NCBI GenBank assembly: GCA_948474755.1
Contig: CAOLHI010002127.1
Coordinates: 186,001-250,000, forward strand
Direction: 5' to 3'
Length of the DNA: 64,000 nt
Source: Ctenosaura bakeri
Taxonomy: Eukaryota; Chordata; Lepidosauria; Squamata; Iguanidae
Shown: positions 12,912-24,278 of the stretch, one piece after another
Layout of the letters: each line of letters opens with the position of its first letter
Position numbering within the stretch: the stretch's first letter is position 1
The notes under the pieces: model-generated
Told to the model about the DNA's origin: nothing
What the model saw: only the letters and a program-made list of their open reading frames with translations
The model's database searches: none
Translations under genes and position numbers: made by a program

Positions 12912-13107
12912 AATTGTTGTTGTTGTGAGCCTTCAAGTTGTTTCCGAGTTATGGCAAACCTACAGTGTCGTGCAGTTTTTTTCTCGGGCTGAGAGAGTGT
13001 CATGCAGCCAAGGTCACCTCTTGGCCTTCCATGGCCAAGTGGGGAATTGAACCCTGGTCTCCAAGATTGTAATCCAGTGCTCAAACCACTATATCATGCT
13101 GGCCCCC
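12912..13107 (-). mobile_element. tRNA-derived SINE with target duplication
   Basis: Minus-strand copy of the same SINE as at 11915. It is flanked by a 10-bp direct repeat TTGTTAGAAT (12902-12911 and 13108-13117), the mark of retroposition. Confidence 0.9.
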
Positions 13108-13334
13108 TTGTTAGAATGATCCCCTCCCCCAAATCACCAAAAATGAATGGGGTGAGTGTTTTTTGCTACAGCCAAAAGATTTTGTGGCAAATTCTTTTCT
13201 TTTTTTAAATTAAAATTGATAATCTTGATGGTTTTGCTGTTATTTACCAGTGCTGATTCAAACTGACTTCTGCATTACAGGATCCAGCCCTGGGTGTTTT
13301 TCTGCCATGGGGCGGGAGAGGGGACTTGCACCTT

Positions 13335-13560
13335 TTGTGTGTGTGTGTGTTAAACTAATCATTGTCAGTTATTGGGAGATATACCTGCCTCTTAACATGC
13401 TCGCATCTCTGATTAGTTTAAATAATGCAAGTGTTAATCAGAGTCTGAAGCAAGCTCGGTGTAAATCAGATCACCTGGTTAATTAAGGGATCTTTTTTTA
13501 TCTCTCTCATTAGATTGTTAGCATGCCAACTATTTTGAATGCAACTGAATGAACAGAATT
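13335..13560. promoter_or_regulatory. Candidate conserved intronic regulatory stretch
   Basis: A repeat-free segment rich in homeodomain-type AT cores and an E-box: GTTAAACTAATCATTG, CTGATTAGTTTAAATAATGC, ATCACCTGGTTAATTAAG. This composition is usual in developmental enhancers. No alignment supports it, so the call is inference only. Confidence 0.25.
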
Positions 13561-13889
13561 CTGTGCAAGGAGCAAGGCATGAGATATTTTGCTCAGAACC
13601 AACACAAAGTCTGTTTTGCTTTAAATGCTTAGTAAAAACAAAACAAAAAACAAAGCCCAGTTTACCACTTGTTTTCTTTCCTGATGTTCAGAATTATGCA
13701 GATGGCTCTCCTTTCCTCTCCTGTTCTCTTTTTGCTTGTCTCTTTTTCCATTTTTGGAGAGAGCCGACAGCTTCAGTTCCTTTTCCCTATGTAATCGTCC
13801 AAATGGCTTCTACTTATAAGCCTTTCCAAAACCCCTCTGACATATAGATTGGAATGAATTGTGCTTCTCTCAGAGAAATGGAAGCTCTG

Positions 13890-14180
13890 GGGTCTATTGT
13901 GATTGCCTAGGCTGCATAACCATACATGTCATCGGAGCATTTATCAGAGATATTAAATCCCCAAGTACTTGTACCTCAATACGCTACAACTTCGCCTCTG
14001 TGCCTGGTGCTGGAGATTCCATCAACGATAATTCAATTGCTCGGAGAGCTGGGCGGGTCATTCTTTCAATCCGTCTTCTTCTTGTGCTGGGCTCTGGTGA
14101 ATATGGTCTTGGGAGTCAGTGAAAGGGAAACAAAAAGCTGTACGGCAACTAAATGTCAGGTTTCAAGTCAAGGGTGATGA
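13890..14180. promoter_or_regulatory. Candidate conserved intronic stretch
   Basis: Repeat-free, with several CpGs kept in an AT-rich intron (CATCGGAGC, CAATACGCTACAACTTCGCC, CATCAACGATAATTC). Two plus-strand frames are open but have no exon-like edges or family similarity. Confidence 0.2.
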
Positions 14181-15115
14181 ACTTCTTTCGGTCTGAAAAC
14201 CAAATTCAGTTCTGAAGTAATTCTTGACACGGGAGAGATTATTATATTGGCGGGCAGGGCCAAATGCAAAAGATTGGGACCAAAAATACTACAGTAGTAT
14301 ACTTTAGCTCTTATTGCCAGTCACTAACTTTAGGAGAGGCATTTCAGCATTTTTGAATGGGAAAAAAATGTAGAAAAGTTGCAAAAACACCAAATATTGA
14401 TTTTGGAGGGAAGGGAGCTTGGCCAACTGAGGAACTAAACCTGCTGTTGCTGGAATTCAGCCCCTGAGAACTTCTCTGATGTTTAATCCAGCCCATGGTC
14501 TGAAAAAGGCTTCCCACCTTTTCCCAACAGAAGAATGAATGGAGGATTTATTGACCAGAGGGGAGTATGATGGACTCTAAAAGAAAAGAGGTACATTTTG
14601 CCTGAATGCAGATATGCAGCTTCGAAACTAGGGCCAGTCCTCTTAAAAAAAAAGAAGAAAAGAAAAAAGAGTGTTTGTGCCACATTTCAAAATTGGGTGG
14701 GGACAAAGAATATTAATTTATGCATTTGTTGATGATTCTTTTCTTTTCTATCCAAGCTTACCAAACAGCAGCTGATAGGCCTCCCTATGGGGTCCCGTGT
14801 ACATACATTTCTTCCGTGGATCTGTACAGCTAGTATGATGCCATATCAGTGCTGAATGGCAATGGAAGTCCTGTAGCGTAGGGTTGTTATTAAGCTTTGC
14901 ATCACCTCTGCTATATGTGTATGTGTGCACATGTGTATGTGAGTGGTAGTGCATGTATGTGGATTTGCATATTGTACTGGGTGGCCCTTTTATAGATAGA
15001 CAGGTGGCTTCTAGGTTCTGTCATGCTTCTAATAACATAACAATAATTAGGATGGGGAACAGGGTTGGAATTAAGCACCATTTGCTGCCCTTTTTGGGGT
15101 GAAATGCATTGTCCA
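14181..15115. other. Intron stretch, nothing recognised
   Basis: An A-rich run at 14646-14668 and GT-type repeats near 14920-14960 are present. Nothing else was identified. Confidence 0.4.
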
Positions 15116-15340
15116 GTTTATTTATTTATATGTACTTCTTTTATTCATAATCTTCTTGTTTTCTTTTCTCCCCCACCCCATTTTGAACCCAAGGTGCTTC
15201 ATCACAAGAATAAAAAACAAACACAACTAAAAACATAGTAAGTTATGATATTAACACATGGGTAAACAAATTATCATATTAAAACAATCCAATTAAAAGC
15301 AATTGCAAAACAATTTAAAAACACATTACAAGGATGATAA
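15116..15340 (-). mobile_element. LINE 3' end (L2-like)
   Basis: Plus-strand TTTATTTATTTATATGTACTTC at the left is the complement of a LINE tail. It is followed by CCCAAGGTGCTTCATCAC and A-rich stretches such as AACAATTTAAAAACACATTA, the complement of a typical T-rich LINE 3' UTR. Confidence 0.6.
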
Positions 15341-15816
15341 GCATCTAGGAAACTGAAGTTTTCAGCATTTCTTTTAATTGTTTCTGATAGATGCAGTTTG
15401 CTTGTCCTTTTTCTACATTGCCTGTGTCATGCAAAGCTAACATCAGGATATTGTGTATTTTAGTTATGAAATCATTTATATCCTGCTTTATGGTCCCCAA
15501 CAATTGTTTTCGGTTCATTTTTTTCCTTTGCATCTTTCTCAGAAACACCCATTTTTGAGCAGCATCTTCCCATAAAAACTCTAGAATGAGAACTCTGCTG
15601 TGTTTTCAAGCCACTCTTCTATGTTCCATACTTACAGAAAGGATTCACCATCATTCAGTAGCAGCCAGTGTCACAGGAGTATAGTGAGCAATGGAAGACT
15701 GTATATACCCCCAGCTGCAGTAATACTGGGCAGGTTGACGTAGGAAGGAGTAATGATGAAGGTCTACTTCAGAGTAAGCATGCACAGGATTGGGCCACAA
15801 GCACCTTGGAAATTAA

Positions 15817-15984
15817 GGCCACTTCTGCACTAGCCTGTTATAGTGCTATTATTCCACTTTCAACATCCTATGGAATCCTGGGGTTTGCAGCTTAGGGAGG
15901 GGCCTCAAAACTGCAAACCCCAGGATTCCATAGGATGTTGAAAGTGGAATAATAGCACTATAATGGGCTAGTGCAGAAATGGCC
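15817..15984. mobile_element. Fold-back MITE (GGCCATTTC ends), copy 1
   Basis: 168 bp and almost a perfect palindrome. Arms run GGCCACTTCTGCAC... through GTGCTATTATTCCACTTTC and CATCCTATGGAATCC to a short GGAGGGGCCTC centre. A 3-bp TAA duplication flanks it (15814-15816 and 15985-15987). Confidence 0.9.
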
Positions 15985-17102
15985 TAAGAAGGGTGAGATG
16001 AAGAAATATGTAAAAAGTCAGTTCTGTCTCCTCTTCACTGTAAGCGCCTGCATAGACAGGAAGACTGTTCTTTGCTAACAGGAACCAAGAGATGCATACC
16101 CTGGCCCTGGTTTGGGGTTTTTGGTCTTGGCTCTAATTTAAACCCCCCTCTGCTTGTGTGAATAAGAGGCTTTAAAAATTTCTAAAGCCCAGCCTGGTGT
16201 TTGGTTGGCAAAAGAGGCTTGTTTTTCTCCACTCTTTCTTCCACAGCTTACCCAGGGAGCTAGTAATGTGTTTCAGTAATAGTCTTCTGTAAATGCAGTG
16301 AAAGTGAGGGGAGCTGCTGTCGCCAGGCAGCCAAGTTCAGCTGAGTGCGTTACACACTGTGGGCCATACTATGGGCAGTTCTGTCATGGTTTTTTTTTTT
16401 TTTTGGTTTTTTTTTTTATGTTGTTCCTGCTGGGTCCCATTTGCTTTGTTTCTTCTTAGCGCCGCTTTAATGTCTTCCCTGCAAATTGGCACATTTTCAT
16501 TTTAGTGGGCTCCTCCCCACCAGGCCTTCTGGCCCTTCCATCCTTCTGGCTTCCATTTTAAGACATGGGCCTGATTTTCATTTTTATGCAGATGAAAAGC
16601 TCAGCGTGCTTCTTCTCCCTTCTTCAACCCCTCCACCCCCATATCTCAGGTGTTTGTAAAGCAAAGCTGCAACTAGCCCAACTGTCTGAAAGCTAAAAGG
16701 CTCAGACTTTTTTGGATCGATATAAACACAATGTTTCTGTAGTTAGGGGTCATTATGAACTGCCTTGGTGATGGCTTCCTGAGGTGAGAACAGAGGGGTC
16801 TCGCAGACACACTGGATACTAAAAGCTGCTGGTTTGTGCTACAGAATAAACTTTCTTCTCATCTTTCTCGTGGTTTCCTCAACATCGTCAATAGAATATT
16901 AAGGAAGGATTGCAAGACACAAGGACCAGTGCTTGAACCTCATGATCCTTCTCCACAATTTAGGGAGACCACACCGCTGTAATTATAAAAGTAAAAAGTT
17001 ACAGTTACACTGGAAATAGAAATGAAGTGATTGCTTATTAAGTTATGATTGTGTTGTAGCACCGATGACATACACTGGCATGACATCTGGTGGTGTGTAT
17101 GT
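15985..17102. other. Intron stretch with a poly-T run; possible constrained segment
   Basis: No repeat was recognised apart from a poly-T tract at 16390-16418. The segment 16430-16620 (TTAGCGCCGCTTTAATGTC, TTTTTATGCAGATGAAAAGC) is repeat-free and could be a conserved non-coding element, but this is a guess. Confidence 0.25.
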
Positions 17103-17326
17103 ATGTATGTGTCTTCGGGTTGTCTGTCAACCTATGGCGATCTCATGAATTTCATAGGGTTTTCTCAGGCAAGGAACATTCAGGAGTGATTTGCCCGATT
17201 CCTTCCTCTGAAATGTAAACTGCAGCACATGTGGTTTCCCATCCAAGTACTAACCAGGGCTCACCCTGCTCAGATTCCAAGTTCAGATGGGATCTGTGCC
17301 TTTAGGATGTTTAGACCATATTGTGT
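17103..17326 (-). mobile_element. 5S-rRNA-derived SINE (5S-Sauria type)
   Basis: The right part, CCATCCAAGTACTAACCAGG followed by GCTCACCCTGCTCAGATTCC, is the complement of the internal control region of 5S rRNA. The left part, GTGTCTTCGGGTTGTCTGTC and CAACCTATGGCGA, is the SINE body. It is a SINE rather than a 5S gene because the 5S part is diverged and fused to the body. Confidence 0.85.
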
Positions 17327-18605
17327 GGTTATGTAAGTATGTATACGTTTGAGAGCCTTGCAGAAGATATCCAGGAGATCCTTATGCAACATCCCTCGGT
17401 CTGGGTGTATGCCAGCAACCAGGGGTTCTGGCAGGCATCTCCATCAGCCCAGCTAGCAGTGTGCCCCAGCATGTGCTGGCATGAGCACCCAGGGAATAAG
17501 GAACAGCCTTATGCTGGAATGGGGGCTGGTCTTATTTTCCCAAGCAGATTGCACCAAGAATACCTCTGGGTGCACCCCCAGACTAATCCATGGTCAGAGG
17601 GAACAAGTCCTGAGAACATCCCCCCAGCTGCTGTTGTGTACCTAGGAAAGAAGTGGGGAAGGAGTAGCTTCCACCTCCTTCCCCCGAATCCATAAGAGAC
17701 CTTTAAAAATTACAACAAAGAAACATAAACCAACACAGTGACTTCAGATGGCAAATAATAAAACATCTACAAGTAGGAAAATATAATAGGTAATACTTTA
17801 TATTAAATTCCGGACCGTTGCAGTTAATTTATCATATCTTTCTAATGATCAATATGAGAGATTAGGGTGTGAAACTCATCTGGGTTTCTGCTTGCATATG
17901 AAACAAATGGGTATTGTATGTTGCATAAAAATTAAGTCCTTAGTTTTTGCTTCTTGGGAAAAAAATCATTATTCTCCTCATGGAGTGCTCCAAAAGTCTA
18001 TATTTGTGTGGGAAGCATTCTGCAATAGCTTTGGTTTGAAACATTTAATTGCATTAAATATAAATACCAAACTATTAAAACGTAGGAAAAGTAAAATAAG
18101 TGCCTAGTAGTTGTCAGCTGTACCCAAGCCTTTGTGTTAATCAGTCCGATCACAGGAAAAGCAGTTTCACTTCTGTGAGCAGTTGGATAAGATTCTATTT
18201 TCCTTTTAAAAAAGAAATAGAAAAGTTGGACATTTGAGTAAAAGACCTACTATAGGCCTGAAGGATGCCGAGTCCTTTTGGATGTGGTCCTGTTGACTAT
18301 GCAGGTATACTTTGGCTAATGAAGTAGATGTGTTCCTGGACATTGCTTCTTTAACAAAAAAAATTGGGTACCAGAGGCAGAAATGACGTGTAACAAATAG
18401 GGACAGGTTCCTACACTACAAAAAAAGAAAAGCAGGTCAACATGATTTAGCAAACATTCCTCCCCCCCCCAAATAAACAATATGCACTTGTGACATGAAG
18501 CAATCAGGTCAGATAAGCTTTGCATAGGTACACAAAAACATTTTGAACCTTCTAAAGACCACCTGAAGGCTTCTTCTCAAATGTATCCAGAGATGACTTT
18601 TTCTT
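17327..18605. other. Intron stretch, nothing recognised
   Basis: No repeat family was recognised; a C-run occurs near 18462. Confidence 0.4.
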
Positions 18606-18914
18606 TTACCACTCTCCACTTTTCTTAAGATTTCCATTTTTATTGCCAGACTTAGAGATCTGTGCGTGCTTGCTTGCTTGTTTTAAAACTCTGGGGCTAG
18701 ATGGTGATGCAGGCTTATCTGCTTTTCCCCTTTCTCCCTGTTTTGCGCTTCGTGGATGTTCAGTATGGGATTCCGGAGGCAGCTGCTGTTTACCTCGCTT
18801 GTTTTGGGCTGACACACGTGGCTGCAGTAGGATTGGCTTCAGTAGAATCTTGCTCTTTCCCTGCTCAAGCTTTATTGCATTGTTTATTCTAGACACAGTG
18901 CTGCACTGTAACAT
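18606..18914 (-). other. Unexplained basic ORF, possible retrocopy or antisense exon
   Basis: A minus-strand frame of 102 codons reads like a basic, low-complexity nuclear protein (NNAIKLEQGKSKILLKPIL..., NKRGKQQLPPESHTEH, SPSSPRVLKQASKHAQISK). After the TAA stop the same frame continues KKKSSLDTFEKKPSGGL before a second stop. An AG (GTGTCTAG) precedes the AATAAACAATGC part. I do not recognise the family. It could be a decayed retrocopy, an exon of an antisense transcript, or chance. No poly(A) tract or target duplication was found. Confidence 0.2.
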
Positions 18915-19231
18915 TGAAAGTCTGTTTTCTCTATCCCTATTTCACCTTTCTCCAAATATCAAAGCTGCTAGAAAAGCTGCCCACTGGACAGAGGATGAGG
19001 GAAGAGGGGCTGTATAGGTGTAAAAAGCGTTTGTCAAAAGGAGCTGCCTTGGTTTTGTTAATTGAAGAAGGCCTGTCCTACTCCAGCCTGAATTGTGCAT
19101 CTAAGCAGCCATCTTTCTCTCTCAAGGCCAGCCTAAAAGATTTTGCTGCCTGAGGTGAAGGACAAGATGCAGTCATATCTACAGAGGCTGGCTGGACTGG
19201 CAGTTAAATCTTAACTTCACTGTTTCTTGTG

Positions 19232-19434
19232 TTGTTGTTGTTTTTGTTGTTTATGAGTGCCTTTAAGTGGTTTCTGACTCATGGTGCCCCTAAGGCAAAC
19301 CTATCACAGGGTTTTCTGGGGCTGAGAATGTGTGACGCACCCAAGATCACCCAGTGGGTTTCCATGGCCAAGTGAAGAACTGAACCCTGGTCTCTAGGGT
19401 TGTAGTTCAATCCTCAAACCACTATATGCTGGCT
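19232..19434 (-). mobile_element. tRNA-derived SINE
   Basis: Same family as 11915. Visible marks are GAGTGCCTTTAAGTGGTTTC, CACCCAGTGGGTTTCCATGG and CCCTGGTCTCTAGGGTTGTA, then CAAACCACTATATGCTGGC. Confidence 0.85.
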
Positions 19435-19583
19435 GTAGTGGGTTTGAATTCTGCATTACTTCTGATGTAGCAGACTAGTGTGGAGGTGGAGAGAAGGGCA
19501 GACTGTGTGACAATAGAGGGGAAAATTTCATGAGGAACAGTACAGCTGGCTGTATTGCTGTTCCCCTCCACCATCATGACACA

Positions 19584-19750
19584 GGCCATTTCCACACTAG
19601 GCTGTTATAGTGCAATTATTCCACTTTCAACATCCTATGGAATCCTGGGATTTGCAGTTTAGGGCCCCTCCCTAAACTACAAACCCCAGGATTCCATAGA
19701 ATGCTGAAAGTGGAAGAACAGCACTATAACAATCTAGTGTGGAAATGGCC
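19584..19750. mobile_element. Fold-back MITE (GGCCATTTC ends), copy 2
   Basis: 167 bp palindrome with arms GGCCATTTCCACACTAGGCT and the complement ending GGAAATGGCC. The flanks ACA and GCA are a 3-bp duplication with one change. Confidence 0.9.
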
Positions 19751-21001
19751 GCAATCAGCCTGCTTACTGGTAGTGTCAGCCTTGTTGTTCCTTCATACTT
19801 TAATGGGATATTAGGAATTTGGTTGGTCCCTGGTGTACGCACTAACCCCATAAGATACATGCATTCCTTGCAACAGTCAGGAATTTTCCATCTTCTCAGT
19901 CATTTCTGGCAGTTAAAATATAGTGCTGGGATTATGCTAGAAATAAACAAGCCTATGTAAATGGAGCCATTCTGGGATGATAGGTGAGTATCAGAGCTTG
20001 GATATACCCAGACACAGGGTCAGGGAGTAATTAGACCAAGTATCATTAGACTGCCACTCCCTTTATCCCTGACCTTCAACTCTTCTGGCTAAGGCTGATG
20101 CAAGTTGCAGACCAGATACCTCTCAAAGACCATAGAAAGTCTCAGGTACACTCTTGTGTGAAAGCAAGGTTTCATGTGTGTTTGAAAGTGCAGAAGTGTT
20201 GGGGCATCATCCACTCTTCCTTGTTTCCCAAGTTGGTTTGATGCTGCTGGTAGTTCTATAACTTGAATTAAAAAACAGAATGTTCTGCACAGAGGTAACC
20301 CAAATTAGGTTCCCCAAATTGCAGACTTCTACAGCTGTTATAAATCGTACTGATAAGTGTGAATGAAGCATGAATCAATAGTTTACATAATTCCCTTGGA
20401 TTTTCTTAGTCACGGAGCTAGGGAATGCAGTGCCTCACCATGGCAAACTGCCTTCCATCTGGCTTTGGACATTTGCTCACATACTTTCAAGCTTTTGAAA
20501 TCATGAGGTGAGAAGATTACACACACACACACACACACAAATATAAATATGAATATGATCAAGGTGCTCATTTCTGCATATGATGCCAAATCCTAAACTT
20601 GTGTGCAGATCTCCAGCTCACTTTAGTAGAGCACTGGTTTGCTACAGTTTGCAAGGCATTATTAATTTGTTGATGCAACTTACAAAGACTCTCCAGGAAT
20701 TCTGTATATTTACCTGGTTAGCTTCCTCCTTCTTTCCTAATTGCTGTGGTGCCAGGGCTCACCCTCTGCTCTGCTCTGTGTCCACTTCTGGCTAAAAGCA
20801 AGTCGGTTAACTTAATGTTCCTTACTCGGTCACCCTAAACATGTGATAAGGAATGATCCCCTCATTTCACCCTGGTCTGGGAACAGCCTCTGCAACTAAA
20901 ATTTCTGTCTTAATTTTGAAACAAAGAAAATGTGTGTGTGTGTGTGTGTGTGTGAAACAAGCTGTGAACAGATGTGGTTGATAGTTAATACATAATGCTT
21001 A
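19751..21001. other. Intron stretch with CA and GT microsatellites
   Basis: (CA)n at 20520-20540 and (GT)n at 20932-20955. No other element was recognised. Confidence 0.5.
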
Positions 21002-21203
21002 GGCCATTTCCGTACTATACTGTTAGAGTGTTATTATTCCACTTTCAACATCCTGTGGAATCCTGGGGTTTGCAGTTTAGGGAGGGGCATTTAAAATTCC
21101 CAGCCAGAGAGCGCTTTGGCCTCAGTAAACTACAAACCCCAGAATTCCACAGGATGTTGAAAGTGGAATAATAGCACTATAATACTGTAGTGTAGAAATG
21201 GCT
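21002..21203. mobile_element. Fold-back MITE (GGCCATTTC ends), copy 3, long form
   Basis: 202 bp. It has the same arms as the shorter copies, but the loop adds a segment with CCCAGCCAGAGAGCGCTTTG and CCTCAGTAAACTAC. Flanks are TTA and GTA. Confidence 0.85.
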
Positions 21204-21301
21204 GTAATGACAGTACCAGGGGCTGCCTCTAGATCTCAGGTTTGAGCCCAGAAGCCAGGGATCATCCTGAACGGGCAACCCTGGCTGGGGATAAACAGGA
21301 G

Positions 21302-22403
21302 TCATAGAATCATAGAAATGTAGAATTGGGAGAGACCCCAGGGGCCATCCAGTCCAACCCCCTGCCATGCAGGAACACCCTCAAAGCACTCCCGACAGAT
21401 GGCCATCCAGCCTCTGCTTAAAACCTCCAAAGAAGGAGACTCCATTACACTCCGAGGCAGCATCTTCCACTGCCGGACAGTCCTGACCGTCAGGAATTTC
21501 TTCCTGAGGTTCAAGTGGAATCTCCTTTCCTGCAGCTTGAATCCATTGCTCCTTGTCCTGGTCTCTGGAGCAGCAGAAAACAAGCCATCTCCCTCCTCTA
21601 CATGGCATCCCTTCAAATATTTAACATGGCTATCATGTTCCCTCTTAACCTTCTCTTTTACAGACTAAACATACCCAGCTCTCTAAGTCTATCCTCAAAG
21701 GGCATGGCTTTCAGGCCTCTCACCATTTTGGTCACCCTCCTCTGAACTTGCTCCAGCTTGACCATGTCCGTCTTGAATTGGGGTGCCCAGAACTGGACAC
21801 AGTATTCAAGATGGGGTCTAACCAAAGCAGAGTAGAGTGGTCCCAGTACCTCCCTCGATCTAGACACCATACTCCTATTGATGCAGCCAAGAATTGCATT
21901 GGCTTTCTTGGCTGCCGCATCACACTGCTGACTCATGTTCAGCTTGTGGTCTTTTAAGACTCCTAGATCCCTTTCATACGTATTGCTATCCAGCCACGTG
22001 TCCCCCATCCTATTTTTCTGTATTCCATTTTTTCTACCTAAGTGTAGGACCTTACACTTCTCTCTGTTGAATTTCGTTTTGTTAGCCTTGACCCAGCTCT
22101 CCAATCTGTCCAGGCCATTTTGAATTTTGATCCTGCCCTCTGGCGTATTAGCAGCCCCTCCCAATTTGGTGTCATCTGCAAATCTGATGAGCATGCCTTC
22201 TATTCCTTCATCCAAGTCGTTGATAAAAATATTGAACAGCACTGGGCCCAGGACAGAACCCTGTGGCACCCCACTAGTCACTTCTCTCCAGGATGAAAAG
22301 CAGCTATTTGTGATCACCCTTTGAGTTCGGTCGGTCAACCAATTATACCCCATCTTCCCTCCAATGAGCTCAGAGATAAGTATGTGGTTGTCGTGCTCCA
22401 CAT
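21302..22403 (-). mobile_element. CR1 LINE, 3' part with reverse-transcriptase domain
   Basis: The minus-strand frame of 247 residues (21658-22401) holds the core of a CR1 reverse transcriptase: SGVPQGSVLGP, the catalytic palm motif FADDTKL, then DRLESWVKANKTKFNREKCK and the thumb region SRSREVLGPLYSALVRPHLEYCVQFWAP. It continues in shifted frames through the end of ORF2 and a short 3' UTR to the CR1 terminus, ATTCTATGATTCTATGA on the minus strand. The endonuclease and N-terminal reverse transcriptase are missing, the usual 5' truncation. The long open frame suggests moderate age. It cannot move by itself. Confidence 0.93.
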
Positions 22404-22563
22404 TTTATTCTTATCACAACCCTATGAGAGTTCAGACTAAGAGACAGTGACTGGCCTAAGATCACAGAGTGAGTTTGATGCCATAGTAGGACTGGAATCT
22501 GGATGTCCCAAGTCTCAGAGGTCTCACATCTCTGAGTCCCATCCAGCTCTCTAACCACACCAT
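22404..22563 (-). mobile_element. MIR-type SINE
   Basis: Plus strand reads CACATTTTATTCTTATCACA-ACCCTATGAG, then GACTGGCCTAAGATCACAGA-GTGAG and GGACTGGAATCTGG, the complement of the MIR core and its LINE-like tail. Decayed. The adjacent CR1 at 21302-22403 ends right at its border. Confidence 0.65.
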
Positions 22564-23332
22564 ACAGGCAGTAACCTCAAAGTCCCTCCTCCTCCTGCAA
22601 ATAGCGGAAAATCAAAAACTTTAAGGAAATCTTTGATTAATCAGATCTCAGTTTAGGCTGGTGTGTGTGTGTGTGTGTGTGGTTTCCATTTCCATTTTCT
22701 GAAAACAAGCATAGACACCCAGATCCAGACCTCCAGCCTTGTTATTTGCAGTTGCCCTTTTATAATAGGGTGGCTGCTGTGCCGATGGGGAGAATTTGAA
22801 ATGTAGGATGCCAAACATTTGGTTGGTTTCTCTCTAGCTCTTCACCCTGCTGCAACTTCCTTAAGGTTTGCTTTTCTGCAAGCTGATTCCTTGTAAGTGC
22901 TAAAGCTTTTTTTTTTTTTTTTTTTTGCTGCATTGTGTTATGTGCTGAGAATTTTTATCAGTCCCTTTTTTGTGCTAGAATGTGGTAGAAATATAAATGG
23001 AACTGGAAAGCAGGAGTTGCATACGCAGATCAACAGAGGACCCAAATGAACCGTCCACAGACAGTCGGCAGGCAAAATCTTGGCCAAATCATCACCAGGG
23101 TGTTGGTGGGAGGGCTCAGCACACTGGCGCCTGAAGGTGTAATTCCATTGTGTCGGCTGGTAGATGTTATTAACTCTTTAGCAGCTCAAGAAACTGTGAT
23201 GGAGCTAATTGGTGGTCGTGAACAGGAGGCAAAAGCTTCTGTTCAGATTGTCTCCTGAACTACAAAGAAAGAAGGCAAGAATTGTGATGGATCTGCAGAA
23301 TGGGTTCTGTCTCAGATGTGTGGGAACACAAG
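22564..23332. other. Intron stretch with GT and poly-T runs
   Basis: (GT)n at 22663-22681 and poly-T at 22906-22926. No other element was recognised. Confidence 0.45.
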
Positions 23333-23793
23333 GGCCCTTTCCACACGTGGGCGGGGGAACGGGGAAAGCCACGCTAAAACGTGGGCTTACCTTGTTCTGT
23401 TGCCACGCGGAGCAGCGCATTTTGCTGCTCTACACGCAGCAGCGTCCCGCGGCGTCCTCGGTGCCCGGCAGCACCCAAAATGGCGGATTTTGACTGGCAG
23501 AGCTTCTCCACCAATCGGAGAAGCTCGCCAGCTGGAAATCCCAACCCCTGCCCGATCTGCAGGGACGCCCTTTCGTGCGTCCATAAATCCATACGGGCGC
23601 AGCGACAGGGCTGCACGGGGCTGGACGCCCCGTGCCTTTGAAAAACCACGCGGCACCGCCACTTGCGAGCGCCTGACCGCAGATTGCGGTGTTGAATTAC
23701 TCGAGAGTAATCCACCCCAATTCGCGTAATGGTGTAGACGACCTCCGCGGAGGTTGCTCTACACCGTTTTTTTAACCCCATGTGGAAAGGGCT
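23333..23793. mobile_element. GC-rich non-autonomous DNA element, copy C, with hairpin
   Basis: About 461 bp, far richer in GC and CpG than its surroundings. The ends GGCCCTTTCCACACGTGGG and the complement of CCCCATGTGGAAAGGGCT are inverted repeats. An AAG direct repeat flanks it (23330-23332 and 23794-23796). A palindrome at 23731-23765 (stem around ACCTCCGCGGAGGT) lies near the right end. Several chance ORFs cross it; none shows a protein family. Confidence 0.75.
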
Positions 23794-23899
23794 AAGAAGT
23801 TTCCCTAGACCAGAGTAGACTATTTGTACAGCCATTCCATTGTTGCCTACAGTCGTGGGCAGCGGTTTTCCAAAGGTCTACATTTTCCCTAGATTTTTC

Positions 23900-23975
23900 T
23901 AACAGAGATGCCAGGGATTGGGCCCGAGTTGTTTCACATGAAAAGCATGTTCTCTGCTGTTCATGTGTTGTGGCC
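23900..23975 (-). mobile_element. tRNA-Ala-like SINE fragment
   Basis: Plus strand GAGATGCCAGGGATTGGGCC followed by AAAAGCATGTTCTCTGC is the complement of a tRNA-Ala-like head (boxes A and B) of a second SINE family, seen again at 33205, 33908 and 46015. Confidence 0.5.
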
Positions 23976-24278
23976 CAACTACAGAGTCAATTTGCTAGGG
24001 ACCTTTATCCAAGTTGCAGTGTCTGAGGATGAAAACAAATATAATACAGCAAGAAGCTTACAGTAGGCCCCTGAATTATCGTGTGAGCTCAGGTTCTTCC
24101 AAGTGTTGCAAGTCTGATTGCAAGAAACATGAATTAATGAAACTCTCAATCCTTTGCAAGCCTTAAACCCTCTCATCAGGAAGCAAGATATGGGAATCAT
24201 AAGGTCCTTCAGATGTCCCAGCATAGTCAGTGGTGACAAATGTTGGGAGTTCCTATCCAGCAACATCTGGAAAACTGC

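Noticed and set aside
13859..14177. Overlapping plus-strand ORFs considered as the missing PCDH19 exon
   Set aside because: The translation lacks the acidic HEESDQTDSEHD-type stretch expected before the last exon, and no matching splice donor with the right phase was found.
17225..17326. 5S rRNA-like sequence
   Set aside because: Diverged and fused to a SINE body; a 5S-derived SINE, not an rRNA gene.
23316..23835. Several overlapping ORFs on both strands (up to 153 codons)
   Set aside because: They lie in the CpG-rich DNA element C; all frames are open because of composition, and none has family features.
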